64,000 nucleotides of DNA from Flavobacteriales bacterium (GTDB lineage: Bacteria; Bacteroidota; Bacteroidia; Flavobacteriales_F; PHOS-HE28), in the NCBI GenBank assembly GCA_016705955.1, contig JADJKO010000007.1, forward strand, positions 1 through 64,000, written 5' to 3'. A model generated the notes under the pieces. That model was given only the letters and a program-made list of their open reading frames with translations, was not told the DNA's origin and searched no databases. A program made the position numbers and the translations under genes. How positions within the stretch are numbered: position 1 is the first letter of the stretch; every line of letters begins with the position of its first letter. Below are positions 11,166 through 20,589 of this stretch, one piece after another.

Positions 11166-12269
11166 ATGACCACCCAACGCATGGCCCGTTTCCACACCCT
11201 CGAAGTAGAAGAAGTCCACCAGGAAACGCCGGATTGCATCGTGGTCGGGTTGAAAGTACCCGCTGCCGAGCAAGCGGATTTCCTGTTCGTACACGGACAA
11301 TACCTCACCCTGAAGCTCACCGTGAACGGCGAGGAACTGCGCCGGTCGTACAGCATATGCAGCAGTCCGCTTGATGTCGGCCACCTCCGGATCGCCGTGA
11401 AGAAGGTGGAGAAGGGGCGGGCCAGCACCCAACTGGTGGACAAGCTGAAGGCCGGCATGCGCATCGAGGTGATGACCCCGATGGGCAGCTTCACCACCGC
11501 GCTGGACGCCACGAAGGAGCGCCATTTCGTGGCCTTCGCCGCCGGGAGTGGGATCACACCCATCCTCAGCATCCTGAAGACCGTCCTGCGCACTGAACCC
11601 AAGAGCCGCTTCACCTTGTTCTATGGCAACACGGACCAGGACCGCATCATCTTCCGCCAGCGGCTGGAGGAATTGAAGCAACAGCACGGCGAACGGCTTT
11701 TCGTGCATCACATCCTTTCAAAGGGCATGGATGAGGACAAGCTCTTCAACGGCCGGATCAGCACCGAGAAGTCGGTGGAGCTGCTGAAGCGCTTCGTGAA
11801 CGACCCCATGGACAAGGAGTTCTTCATCTGCGGACCTGAGCAGATGATGGTGAACGTGAGTGAGGCCCTGGAGAAGCAGGGAGTGGATAAGAAGCACATC
11901 CACATCGAACTCTTCAACACGCCGGTCTCCACGGAAGTGAAGAAGGAGAAGGACCACGCACATGGAAGTGGAGGAGACTTCACAGGGACCGCTGATGTGA
12001 AAGTGATCCTGGATGGTCGCGAAACCGAACTGAAGATCCCTGCCAAGGGCGATCCGGTACTGGATGTCGCACTGGACGCCGGACTCGATGTGCCCTTCGC
12101 ATGCAAAGGCGCGGTGTGCTGCACGTGCAAAGCCCGTGTGCTGGAAGGGCAGGTGGAAATGGAAATGAACTACGCCCTCACGGATGAGGAGGTCGCCGAC
12201 GGCTACGTGCTCACCTGCCAGACCCATCCGCGTTCACAGCGTGTGGTCATCGACTACGATCAGCACTGA
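11166..12269 (+). CDS. paaE: PaaE-type NAD(P)H-dependent ferredoxin reductase (phenylacetyl-CoA epoxidase reductase family)
   Basis: A 367-residue protein with the three-part PaaE layout: FAD-binding barrel with RRSYS at about 59-63, NAD-binding domain with AAGSGITP near 120, and a C-terminal plant-type [2Fe-2S] ferredoxin domain. The cluster cysteines are C313-x4-C318-x2-C321-x29-C351. Electrons should flow NAD(P)H to FAD to FeS to a partner oxygenase. The ATG at 11166 is preferred because it follows a GGAG and begins the conserved domain; an upstream in-frame ATG at 11058 only adds unconserved residues. No paaABCD genes are nearby, so it may serve another oxygenase. A strong terminator follows. 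Confidence 0.85.
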   Translation: MTTQRMARFHTLEVEEVHQETPDCIVVGLKVPAAEQADFLFVHGQYLTLKLTVNGEELRRSYSICSSPLDVGHLRIAVKKVEKGRASTQLVDKLKAGMRIEVMTPMGSFTTALDATKERHFVAFAAGSGITPILSILKTVLRTEPKSRFTLFYGNTDQDRIIFRQRLEELKQQHGERLFVHHILSKGMDEDKLFNGRISTEKSVELLKRFVNDPMDKEFFICGPEQMMVNVSEALEKQGVDKKHIHIELFNTPVSTEVKKEKDHAHGSGGDFTGTADVKVILDGRETELKIPAKGDPVLDVALDAGLDVPFACKGAVCCTCKARVLEGQVEMEMNYALTDEEVADGYVLTCQTHPRSQRVVIDYDQH

Positions 12270-12294
12270 GGAAGATCCACTTCGTGAAAAAGGT

Positions 12295-12320
12295 CAAGGC
12301 GGGCTTACGGGCCCGCCTTG
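12295..12320 (+). terminator. Terminator after paaE-like gene
   Basis: A perfect 10-bp stem (CAAGGCGGGC / GCCCGCCTTG) with a 6-base loop lies 25 bp after the stop. The following T-run is weak. Confidence 0.7.
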
Positions 12321-12377
12321 CTTGATCTCCAGCCTTGGTTGGTTCGTTTTGTAAGGCGGAGAGAAGAGGTTCGTGGA

Positions 12378-12908
12378 TCAGAACGTCGCGCTGGCAATAC
12401 CGGCCAAGCGGGTCTGGATGTGCGAGAGGTAGTGCTCGCTGTGATAGAAGCCACCTTGCTCCTGATCGAAATGCACGATCGCCGAAGGGAAGTCCGTGTA
12501 AAATGGGTCGACACCTTGAGCGTTCGACGGAAGCAGGTTCACGTAGCACTCATAGTCCGGGTACTTCACCAACTCCTTGGGTAAGGCGGTATCGATGTAC
12601 AGCATCTTTTCCTGATACCCCTTCTTGACGATGCGGATGGTGTAGAATTGATCGATGTCCAGTTCGAGTTCGAAGCGGCCTTTCTTGTCGCCAGCGAACT
12701 TGGCCATCTCCACATTGTCCTTGTACACGATCAACTCGAAATCGTTCGCTTTTCCGCCATCCACCATGACCTGGCCATGCACGGGCAGGTACCATCCTTC
12801 GGCTTGCTCGCGCTTATCCACCAAGCGGCCTTGGGCGCAAAGCACACCGGCGTTCAATACGAACACGGTGAGCAGCGCATTCTTCAGGGAGGAGGTGGAG
12901 GCGATCAT
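12378..12908 (-). CDS. Secreted hypothetical protein with carboxypeptidase-regulatory-like fold
   Basis: A 176-residue product. It begins with a hydrophobic signal sequence (about 1-25, ending VLCAQG). The central part (about 45-115) has the pattern GQVMVDGGKAND...AGDKKGRFELEL...IRIVKKGYQEKML, typical of a Bacteroidota CarboxypepD_reg-like / Ig-like beta-sandwich. The remainder is unrecognised. It is the last gene on the minus strand before a convergent paaE-like gene. Specific function unknown; probably periplasmic or outer membrane. Confidence 0.65.
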   Translation of the reverse strand: MIASTSSLKNALLTVFVLNAGVLCAQGRLVDKREQAEGWYLPVHGQVMVDGGKANDFELIVYKDNVEMAKFAGDKKGRFELELDIDQFYTIRIVKKGYQEKMLYIDTALPKELVKYPDYECYVNLLPSNAQGVDPFYTDFPSAIVHFDQEQGGFYHSEHYLSHIQTRLAGIASATF

Positions 12909-12956
12909 GACGAACGGATTTGGCCTTGGTACGGGAGCTACGGAGAGCGGGTTACA

Positions 12957-13736
12957 TCAGGCCACCTTGGCGAAGGGGATCAACATCGCAGGGACCGTCG
13001 TGGTCGGCAGATCGATGAAGATCGTGGTGCCTTGGCCGATCGCACTTTCGGCACGCACGGTTCCTCCATGTTTGAACACGACCCGCTGAACGATCGCGAG
13101 GCCCACACCGGTTCCTTCGAACTGCTCGGCCTGATGCATGCGTTTGAACACCCCGAAGGCCTGATCACTTTGTTTCGGATCGAAGCCAACACCATTATCC
13201 CGCACCGTGATCCGATCCACATCACCGACCCGTTCATGGCCGACGATGATGGACGGACGGTCCATGGTGCGTGTGAATTTCAGTGCGTTGGACAAGAGGT
13301 TGTGGAGGACCACTTTGAGCATGGGCGCGTCCACATGCACGAGCGCTCCGGGCACCAGTTCCAGGGAGACCTGGTGCCTGCGTTCCTCGGGGACGATATC
13401 CTCGATGGCACTATGCGCGATGTCCTCGAAGAGCACTGAGCGCCGCTCGAGTTCGCGGGTGTTGGTCTGTGAGAACCGGAGGAGGTCATCCACCAATTGG
13501 ATCATGCGCTTGGTGCCTCCTTCGATGCGTTCGGCGTATGGGAGGCATTCCTGCAACGCCGGGTCACCCGCTGCGGTGGATCGGAGCATCTCACTGAGCG
13601 CGGCGATGTTCTTCAGCGGCGACCGCAGGTCGTGGGCCACACTGTAGGAGAAGGAACCCAGGTCCTCCAACGCTTCCAGGAGTTGGGAGGTGCGAACGGC
13701 CACGCGTTTGTCCAGGTCGGCGTTCAACTTGTGCAA
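12957..13736 (-). CDS. Sensor histidine kinase core (HisKA + HATPase)
   Basis: About 260 residues. The HisKA box at about 26-40 (SYSVAHDLRSPLKNI) carries the phospho-accepting His. The HATPase_c motifs follow: N box LLSNALKFT, DNGVGFD, and G2 GTGVGLAIV. There is no good start codon; the frame runs directly on from the REC-PAS gene upstream, separated only by TAG (13746-13748), and the sequence around it (DRKQ, stop, EKRLHKLN) reads like an unbroken PAS-to-kinase linker. The two are probably one REC-PAS-HK protein interrupted by a nonsense change or error. It stops at TGA. Confidence 0.8.
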   Translation of the reverse strand: MHKLNADLDKRVAVRTSQLLEALEDLGSFSYSVAHDLRSPLKNIAALSEMLRSTAAGDPALQECLPYAERIEGGTKRMIQLVDDLLRFSQTNTRELERRSVLFEDIAHSAIEDIVPEERRHQVSLELVPGALVHVDAPMLKVVLHNLLSNALKFTRTMDRPSIIVGHERVGDVDRITVRDNGVGFDPKQSDQAFGVFKRMHQAEQFEGTGVGLAIVQRVVFKHGGTVRAESAIGQGTTIFIDLPTTTVPAMLIPFAKVA

Positions 13737-13745
13737 TCGTTTCTC

Positions 13746-14495
13746 CTACTGCTTGCGGTCGGTCACATCCTTGATGATGGCCTGGAACACATCCCGATGT
13801 CCGCCATGTGATCCGAGGTAGGTGGCCGTCATCAAACAGTCGATCACCTGCCCGGTCGTCGTGCGCACGGTGAGGTCCACGTTCACGAAATCCTTCCCGG
13901 AGCGATGGCGCCTCAAGCTGCTCACCAGTTCACGGGCGTCCTCCAGGTAGTCCGTGAAGCGTCCCTGTTGCAATTCATCACGGCTTGTACCGAGCAATCG
14001 GCAACAGGCGTTGTTCACTTCCAACACTTCGCCGCGGTGATCCACGATCACGATCGGGTCGGCGCTGACCTCGAACACTTGCGTGTAGCGATCCAGCAGG
14101 CGGTCCTTCTCGCCCCGCAGTTGTTGGATCTCGAAGGCTTGATGGATGCGCAGCTTCAAGTCGTTCTCGTCCCAAGGCTTCGTGGCGTAAGCGTAGATCC
14201 CCCCTTGGTTCACCGCGCTGATCACGGCCTCCAGGTCGGAATAACCGGTGAGCAGCATCCGCATGACATGCGGGTGGCGCTCCCGTGCGATCGCCAGGAA
14301 CTCGCTACCGGACATGCCCGGCATCCGCTGGTCGGATACGATCACGTGGATCTCCTCCTTTTCCAAAAGCTCAAGAGCCTGCGGACCGGAGCTTGCCAGC
14401 AGGACGTCCATCTCCCGCCGGAAGCTCGCTCGGAAGGCTTTCAAGTTGCCTTCCTCGTCATCCACGAAGAGTACTCGCACACGTTCGCTTTGCAT
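13746..14495 (-). CDS. REC-PAS response regulator, probably fused to the kinase domain downstream
   Basis: 250 codons. The N-terminal REC domain (about 5-120) has the acidic pair in LFVDDEEGN, the phospho-acceptor Asp in VIVSDQRMPG, and the conserved Lys in TKPW. A PAS domain follows (about 140-245: FEVSADPIVIVDHRGEVLEVN, ending DVTDRKQ). It begins two codons after the stop of the upstream kinase, in the same frame. The REC domain resembles that of the regulator at 20062 (shared SDLEA, ADQ/SDQRMP, KPW), suggesting one signalling set. Confidence 0.8.
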   Translation of the reverse strand: MQSERVRVLFVDDEEGNLKAFRASFRREMDVLLASSGPQALELLEKEEIHVIVSDQRMPGMSGSEFLAIARERHPHVMRMLLTGYSDLEAVISAVNQGGIYAYATKPWDENDLKLRIHQAFEIQQLRGEKDRLLDRYTQVFEVSADPIVIVDHRGEVLEVNNACCRLLGTSRDELQQGRFTDYLEDARELVSSLRRHRSGKDFVNVDLTVRTTTGQVIDCLMTATYLGSHGGHRDVFQAIIKDVTDRKQ

Positions 14496-14498
14496 GTC

Positions 14499-16641
14499 CT
14501 AGGCGCGTTTTTGATCGCGGTTGATCTGGTGTACCGGAAGGCTGATCCGGAAGGTGGAGCCCACTCCGGGTTCGCTTTCCACGAACACCTCTCCGCCCAG
14601 ATCATTGATGATGCCGTACACGATGGCGAGACCAAGGCCGGTGCCTTCACCGACCGGTTTGGTGGTGAAGAAGGGATCGAAGATCCGTGCCTTCACCTCT
14701 TCGGTCATGCCCACGCCGGTATCGCGGATCTGCACATGCACCTGGTCCACTTCCGCCACCGTCGTCACCTCCACCACACGCGGCCTTCCATCGGCGCGCG
14801 CCAAGGTGGCCTGCGCGGCATTGTTCAGGATGTTCATGAACACCTGGTTCACCTTGCCGGGGAAGCATTCCACGTTGGGCAATTCACCAAGCACCAGCTT
14901 CAGTTCCACCTTGTCCCGGTACTGCGGCGCCAGCACGGCCATGGTGCTGCGCAGGCCATCATTCAGGTCCGCTGGTTTCAGATCGTCCTCATCCAAGCGG
15001 GAGAAGTTCCGCAGGCCGCGCACGATCTCGGCTGTGCGTGTAGCACCCTCCGACATGCTTCCGATGATCTCATCGAGTTCGGTGATGGTCTCATCCAGCC
15101 CCATACGATCCTCCAAAGAGCGGATCACCGGGATCCTCTCCGTGGCATTGCTGCTGTCCAGCTCGCGGTACGCCTTGATCACCTCCACCACTTCGCCGAT
15201 GTTCCGGCGCAGCGGTGCGATGTTGCTGGTGATGAAGTTCACCGGGTTGTTGATCTCATGCGCAATACCCGCGGTGAGCTGACCCAGCGAAGCCATCTTC
15301 TCCGCGTTGACCAGCTGCACCTGCGTGCGCTTCAACGAATCATTCGTCTCCTGCAACGCGTGGGTGCGTTCGGTCACTTTCTGCTCCAGGACCACGTTCT
15401 GCTCCCGGATCAGGCGTTCGTTCTCATGCGCCATGCTCAGCGCTTCCGCTTGCGAGGATTCCTTTTCCCGGCGCAGGATGTTTATCCGATCGGCAAGACC
15501 GAAGGAGAGGAACACGCCCTCGATCACGGACCCGAAAGGCATGGCAAATACCGTGAATGCGGTATAGGGGATGACGCGTTCATCCTTGAGAACGAAGAGG
15601 ATCACCCCGACCAAAAAGGCGAACCATGCCAGAAGGAAGAAACCGGCCTGACGGGAACCCTTGCGAAAGGATACGATCCCCATAGCAAGCAGGTAGAACG
15701 CGGCAATTCCGGAAAGCGCGTTACCCATCTCCTGTCCCCTCCAAGGATCGCCGAACATGTAAAGCCCGCAGCCAACGGCAGCAATTGCGGTAGACTACGG
15801 GGCGCACCGGTCCATCCTGGGCGCGTACCGCTTGGTGTTGATGAACCGCCTTGCGAATTCAAAGCCGAAAGGAATGCAGCGAGATTGGAGAAAAGCAGAG
15901 CGGCACGAGGCGGTAAGCCAGCCGCTTACCGGTAGATAGTTGAACGGGCCTTGGCCTTGCAGCGATAGCTGTGTGCAAGTCACCGCGAGAATGGACAGGA
16001 CGTAGTACAAGTAGTTCCTATCCCGCGTAGAGGCAAAGACGAATATGTTGTACAGGAACAGCACCAACATGATCCCGATGTATGCACCCATTCCGATCCT
16101 ACGCGCGGATAAAGAATGGAATACGGCGCCTGCCGAGGCCCCTGACCGGACCGATGCATGCATGGGCTTGGAACCCCGGATCCGGATGAGAACACGAGCA
16201 GCCTTTCCCCCTGAGGGCATGGATAGGCTGACGTCGAATTCCTTCCGTAAGCAGATGTCGGTCCCTGGCAAGGCCCGCATGGACGATCTTCCTGAACCCT
16301 TGGCCAGCATCCATGAAGATGTCCAGTTCATCAATGCCCGGATAAGGAATGGAGATCATCACCGATGGTTCCATGGTTCCATTGCGCAGATCGAACCGCA
16401 GCCAATGCGCGTCCCTGCCCAATCCGAATCCCGGAACATCAGCTGTGCATGGGCGATAATCCACCGAGGTGCTAGCCTCGGAAACGGACATCATTCCCGA
16501 GGAATCGGTCAATTGCTCCATTGAAGTTCCAATGAGCGGGGAGATCCCATTGGACACGATGACGATCTCGTTGCCCGAACGCGCTAGCGTGGCCACGTGC
16601 CCTATCAGGAGGGATACAACCAGAAGGAAGCTTTTGAACAC
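14499..16641 (-). CDS. 7TMR-DISM membrane sensor histidine kinase (frame lesions)
   Basis: The inferred whole gene encodes a signal peptide (MFKSFLLVVSLLIG...), a 7TMR-DISM extracellular sensor domain, several membrane helices (including GMGAYIGIMLVLFLYNIFVF), a long coiled coil, HisKA (LTAGIAHEINNPVNF) and HATPase (ILNNAAQATL, DTGVGM, GTGLGLAIVYG). It needs one frame change near 16255 and reading through an in-frame TAG at 15795-15797, inside the membrane region. The kinase half alone (14499-15758) is intact. 7TMR-DISM domains usually sense extracellular small molecules or carbohydrates. It stops with TAG, two codons before the REC-PAS start. Confidence 0.75.
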
Positions 16642-16790
16642 AACTTCGGTGCCTCCTACGATGACAACGGGCTGTGGTTACCGATGGCAATGCAGCGGTG
16701 AGAAGAACGTTGCGCATGCCTCGCTTCGGCGTGCAATACATCACAATGTGTCCACCTCGATCGCACCCTTCCTAGCGCGTCTCCGGAAGG

Positions 16791-17574
16791 CTACCCAGCG
16801 GTCAGGCCTTGGGCCTTGTTCGGAACCGGCAAAGGTTCAAGTAGGTCGTATTGTACCACCAGGTCCGCATGCTTCGGGCGCTCGGTCCTGCATTGATGCG
16901 GACGCAACCGCAAGCTCAGGATCCGGTGCCGTTCAGTAAGGATCGCAGCAGAAAGGACCAAGGGGTCTTGGAGGATCATAGCATGGGTTCGTATCCCCGC
17001 AACCGGATACTCGAAGATGCCTTGTCGCTGGTAAGCGCACGCCATGGACTCCAACCGGCGTAGCTGCATACGGCGCAACATATTCAGCAATGAAGGTCAC
17101 CATGGAGGCAACTCCGATCCTGCTCGCTACGGCGACACAGGCTTCCATGAGCAGCATAGGCACACCTCTGCCAGCGAAGCGATGCGCATTCCACAGTCCT
17201 ACGATCTCCGCGTTGCCATTTCCACGCAGGTTCGCGAGGATACCGACTGCGCCCCATCGATCGATGGTGCGAAGAGAGCGTTACATCGGCAGCGTCCCAT
17301 CGACCGCAACGTGCAAGCGGATACCCGCCACCATGCCCAAGGTGGGATGTTCAGCCACGAACACCACCACATTCGGATCCGAACTCCAGCTCGTATCCGG
17401 CTTCAAGGCGTTGAACACGCCGATGTCCTCCAGCACCTTGGTGTGCTCCCTCACAAAGCTCTCGCACCGTTGGGGATCGTCCACCGCGCGGAATGCCCTG
17501 ATCACGATCCGATCCGGCCCCATGGATGGGGGAGGGATCGGCGTATTGAGCATGGTCGAGCTTGGGTCCATCAT
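16791..17574 (-). pseudogene. GNAT-fold acyltransferase (damaged)
   Basis: The starting ATG overlaps no other gene but sits 2 bp after the ThiF-fusion stop, so the two form an operon. The first 97 codons read as the N-terminal half of a GNAT-like enzyme (RIVIRAFRAVDDPQRCESF; EHPTLGMVAGIRLHV). After an in-frame TAA at 17281-17283 the same frame continues with conserved-looking sequence (GLWNAHRFAGRGVPML). A frame change near 17060 leads to a C-terminal part (YPVAGIRTHAMILQD; LSLRLRPHQC). The similarity is to acyl/acetyltransferases of the N-acyl amino acid synthase type, recognised only by eye. Two lesions make function doubtful unless they are sequencing errors. Confidence 0.5.
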
Positions 17575-17576
17575 GG

Positions 17577-19921
17577 CTATGCGGTTATTGCGGTAGTGGA
17601 TGTGAAGACCGTGGAAAGGGGCAGGCGTAGGCTCCGTGCGGTGGGTTCGCCCGCCCTGCCCAAGCGCATCATGAAGAAGGGTTCGGAACCGGTTGAACCG
17701 ATCACCTTCTTGAATTCAGTGAGTATGCTTTGGGCTTCCTGGTGCTCTTCCTTGGAGAGGATGCCCTTCGTGTCCCACAGCCCATGAATGCCCATGAAGA
17801 TGGGTGCGCCGACAGGGTGGGCGATGATCCCCAAGGCGGCCGCTTTCAACCAGAGCCGTTGCATGGCCCGGCCACCGGCATAAGCGCTGGGAATTGAGAA
17901 GTCGGGAATGGAGATGATGACCACCGCACTGGAAGCCCGGATGGATTTCGCGCCCATCTTCTCCATGGCATTGCCGGCACCCCAGTGACGGATGAGGGAC
18001 ATGGCGCCTGGATCGGCAGCGACCCGCAGTCCGGTGCGATCCGTGATGCTGAGTTCGAGGTGGCCAGATCGATACCGTCCCTGGTCCGGTTGACCTCCTT
18101 ATTGGTCCAGCGCATCTCGCGGATGAACATATCCCGATGGCAGGTCGTGTTCAAGAACCTGATCCGCTCCGCCTCGCCGCACAGCAAGGCGATCTTTTCG
18201 AGGCGTGCGCGATCCCGGACCACGGTGATCGGGCACAGCGGATAGCGCTCGCTGACCGCCGTGATCAGGGCTTTCTCCTCGGCATCCTCCATGACCTCGG
18301 TCTCGGAATTCTTCCGGTTCGTACAACGGACGTTGATGAACTCCGCCAATCCGAGATCCTCCGCATTGCGATTGTCGCTGTCCTTGGATCCGGATCGGCT
18401 CAATACCGCGACCAGATGGGGCTCATCCGGTAGGGGAGCGAACGCGTGTTCCAATTGGAAGTCGAGTCGAACGGCTTCGAGCATCATGTTCTCCAAGCAC
18501 GCGCCCATCCCGAGCATGGCATAGCGCAGGCCCGGGTCCAATGCGCCATGGGCGCGCTCGCCATCCATGAAGAGGAAAAGGCGCCCATGGTGATGCAGGA
18601 ATTTCCACGGTTGGCAATTCCCGCCGGAAGGCGCCGTACTGCCTGCGGATGCCAGCTGTTCAGCTTCCTCCGCAGTCATCTTTCGAAGGACGGATGATCC
18701 CGGAACCTTTTCCGCGATGGCGATCATTTCATCCATGGTCAATGGGCTCGGAGGACACAATTCATCCGTGGCCTCCAGCGCCGTGTGGCTTCCGTTCAGG
18801 GGTTGCTCACCCACACCCATGAGCTCGTCCAGATCAAGCCACCATCGGCCGCTCGGGCGTTCCTCCCCGAGCAGGATCCGCCGGGAGGTATGCGTGACCG
18901 CAGCACCGCCCAAGACCACGGAACTGGCCAACTGGGGCCACGTGGTCACCGTGCTCTCGATCTCCAGCATGCTCGCTTTCATGCGTGTGCTCATGGTGTC
19001 CAAACCGATGATCGGCACCACGAAGGGCAACTTCTCCTCGTTGGTCCTCGCCTTGGCAGCAAGGGCAAGGTCCAAGTGATCGACCAACCCGTGCAGGATC
19101 GGACGGTCCGGTTCCAGATCGAAGCGCTCCACATCGATGAGGCCCCGGTCGCTGGTGTCCATCACGACGGGAATGCGCAATGCCTTGGCACGTTGGCGCG
19201 CGATGACCTTCACCGCCACGCTGTCGCACTCCTCGATCAACAGGTCCAGGTTCCCACCCTCAGTGAGGAAGGCGTCGATGTTCTCCGTGGTGATCCCCTC
19301 CGGGTAGCAGACCACCTTGAGGAAGGGGTCCAACTCCGCGATCTCACGCGCGGTGTTCACCACTTTCTCCTGCCCCAGTTGATGGACTCCGCTGCGGATC
19401 CGATTGAGGTTGCTCAACTCCAGGATGTCGAAATCGGCCAATCGCAATTCACCGAATCCGCGCTCCTGGGCCAATGTGAGGCTGACGCTCTGGCCCACGC
19501 TCAACCCGATCACGCCGATCTTCTTCGTGGCCAGAGTGGCCTGCTCCGCAGCGGTGATCTTGTTCCTGTTGCGGTCCGTGCGCACGAAAGCGAACTCCTT
19601 CTCGTCCAGCAGGTGTACCAAGCGGTTGTTCCACGGGTAATGCACCCACACGCCGTACAGTTCCGAAGGGGTTCCGCCCAAATGCCCGGTCGCTGCGCGG
19701 TCCAGGTCCGCAGGGGTGTATTTGACCGACGGGTTCAACGCCTTCACCAATTCGGTCAACTGGCCATGAAGCTGATCCAACACGATCACATGAGGGTCGC
19801 GCTTCAGGAGTTCCTCCATGGCGATCCTGTCCACAGCGTTCGCGGGACGATAGAAATTCGGCGTGGTCAATGCCCTGTCGCCTGTGGTGGCACGTTGCAG
19901 TGCAGCGAACAATGAGTCCAT
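17577..19921 (-). CDS. ThiF-family adenylyltransferase fused to a nitroreductase-like domain (Rv1355c family), one frameshift
   Basis: The first ~350 residues are an E1/ThiF-like NAD/ATP-binding fold (KKIGVIGLSVGQSVSLTLA; LADFDILELSNLNRIR; LLIEECDSVAVK). The second half resembles a nitroreductase FMN domain (SAGSTAPSGGNCQPWKF; MLGMGACLENMML). This combination is the Rv1355c-type architecture. A single-base change near 18055 (TCGAAC) moves the C-terminal ~160 residues to another frame (17577-18002 region), where the conserved end continues. The corrected length is about 780 residues. The start is ATG 19921; an upstream TTG is less likely. Substrate unknown; E1-like activation plus redox chemistry would suit small-molecule or peptide modification. 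Confidence 0.75.
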
Positions 19922-20061
19922 CAGCAAGTCTGATTGTGGGGCGAAGATCCCCGAGTGGGGCGAAATCTAACGAAGGAAAAGTTATTAACAAATTATCAAC
20001 GATCAGGGTGCCGAACCCATCGTCCGGATCGCGCGTAGGAAGGGCTCAATTCCGCGCCCCT

Positions 20062-20550
20062 ATGAACGCATTGGCCCGTGACCTTCAGCCGGTTGAACTG
20101 CCCACCGTCCTTTTCGTGGATGACGATGCGGGGAACCGGCAGGCTTTCCACGCCGCCTTCCGGCATCAGATGAATGTCCTTCTGGCCGCAGACCTGTCCG
20201 AGGCGTGGGAGCATCTCGGCTCGAAGACCGTACACGTGGTGATCGCCGACCAGCGAATGCCCCGGACCACCGGGAGCGAGCTACTGACCATGGTGAAGGA
20301 GCGGCACCCGACCGTCCGACGGATGCTCGTGACGGCGTATTCCGATCTGGAAGCGATCATCGATGCCGTGAACAACGGCGGCGTGACCAAGTATTTCGCG
20401 AAGCCGTGGGTGAGCGATCAATTGGTGAAGGCGGTACAGGAAGCCTATGTGGAGATCACCAACGAAGCGGAGCGCGCCAACTACCTCACGCGATTGGAGG
20501 AGTCCAATCGGCAGCTCGAATTCGCCTTGCGTCAGCGTTTGCTCTCCTGA
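20062..20550 (+). CDS. Response regulator with REC domain and C-terminal coiled coil
   Basis: 162 residues. The REC domain spans about 15-130: acidic pair in LFVDDDAGN, acceptor Asp in VIADQRMP, Thr/Ser in LVTAYSD and Lys in FAKPW. The C-terminal ~30 residues form a charged helix (EAERANYLTRLEESNRQL) and no DNA-binding domain, so output is probably by protein contact. It is closely similar to the REC domain at 13746-14495. It is transcribed divergently from the ThiF fusion across an AT-rich 140-bp region that probably holds both promoters. ATG 20062 was chosen over the upstream extension because homology starts there. Confidence 0.85.
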   Translation: MNALARDLQPVELPTVLFVDDDAGNRQAFHAAFRHQMNVLLAADLSEAWEHLGSKTVHVVIADQRMPRTTGSELLTMVKERHPTVRRMLVTAYSDLEAIIDAVNNGGVTKYFAKPWVSDQLVKAVQEAYVEITNEAERANYLTRLEESNRQLEFALRQRLLS

Positions 20551-20589
20551 TCGCCATTCGCCTCCGTCCGGTTGCCGTTGCTTTGCGGC

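Noticed and set aside
10716..11711. A 331-codon minus-strand open frame opposite the PaaE gene and gap
   Set aside because: Overlaps a complete PaaE coding sequence on the other strand and has no domain.
13905..15935. A 676-codon plus-strand open frame opposite the kinases
   Set aside because: It is antisense to clear REC, PAS and kinase domains and shows no recognisable domain itself.
12957..16334. Reassignment of UAG to an amino acid in this organism
   Set aside because: Many ordinary genes in the window end with UAG at the expected conserved end (desaturase, SDR, deiminase, acs, FAD oxidoreductase, ThiF fusion).
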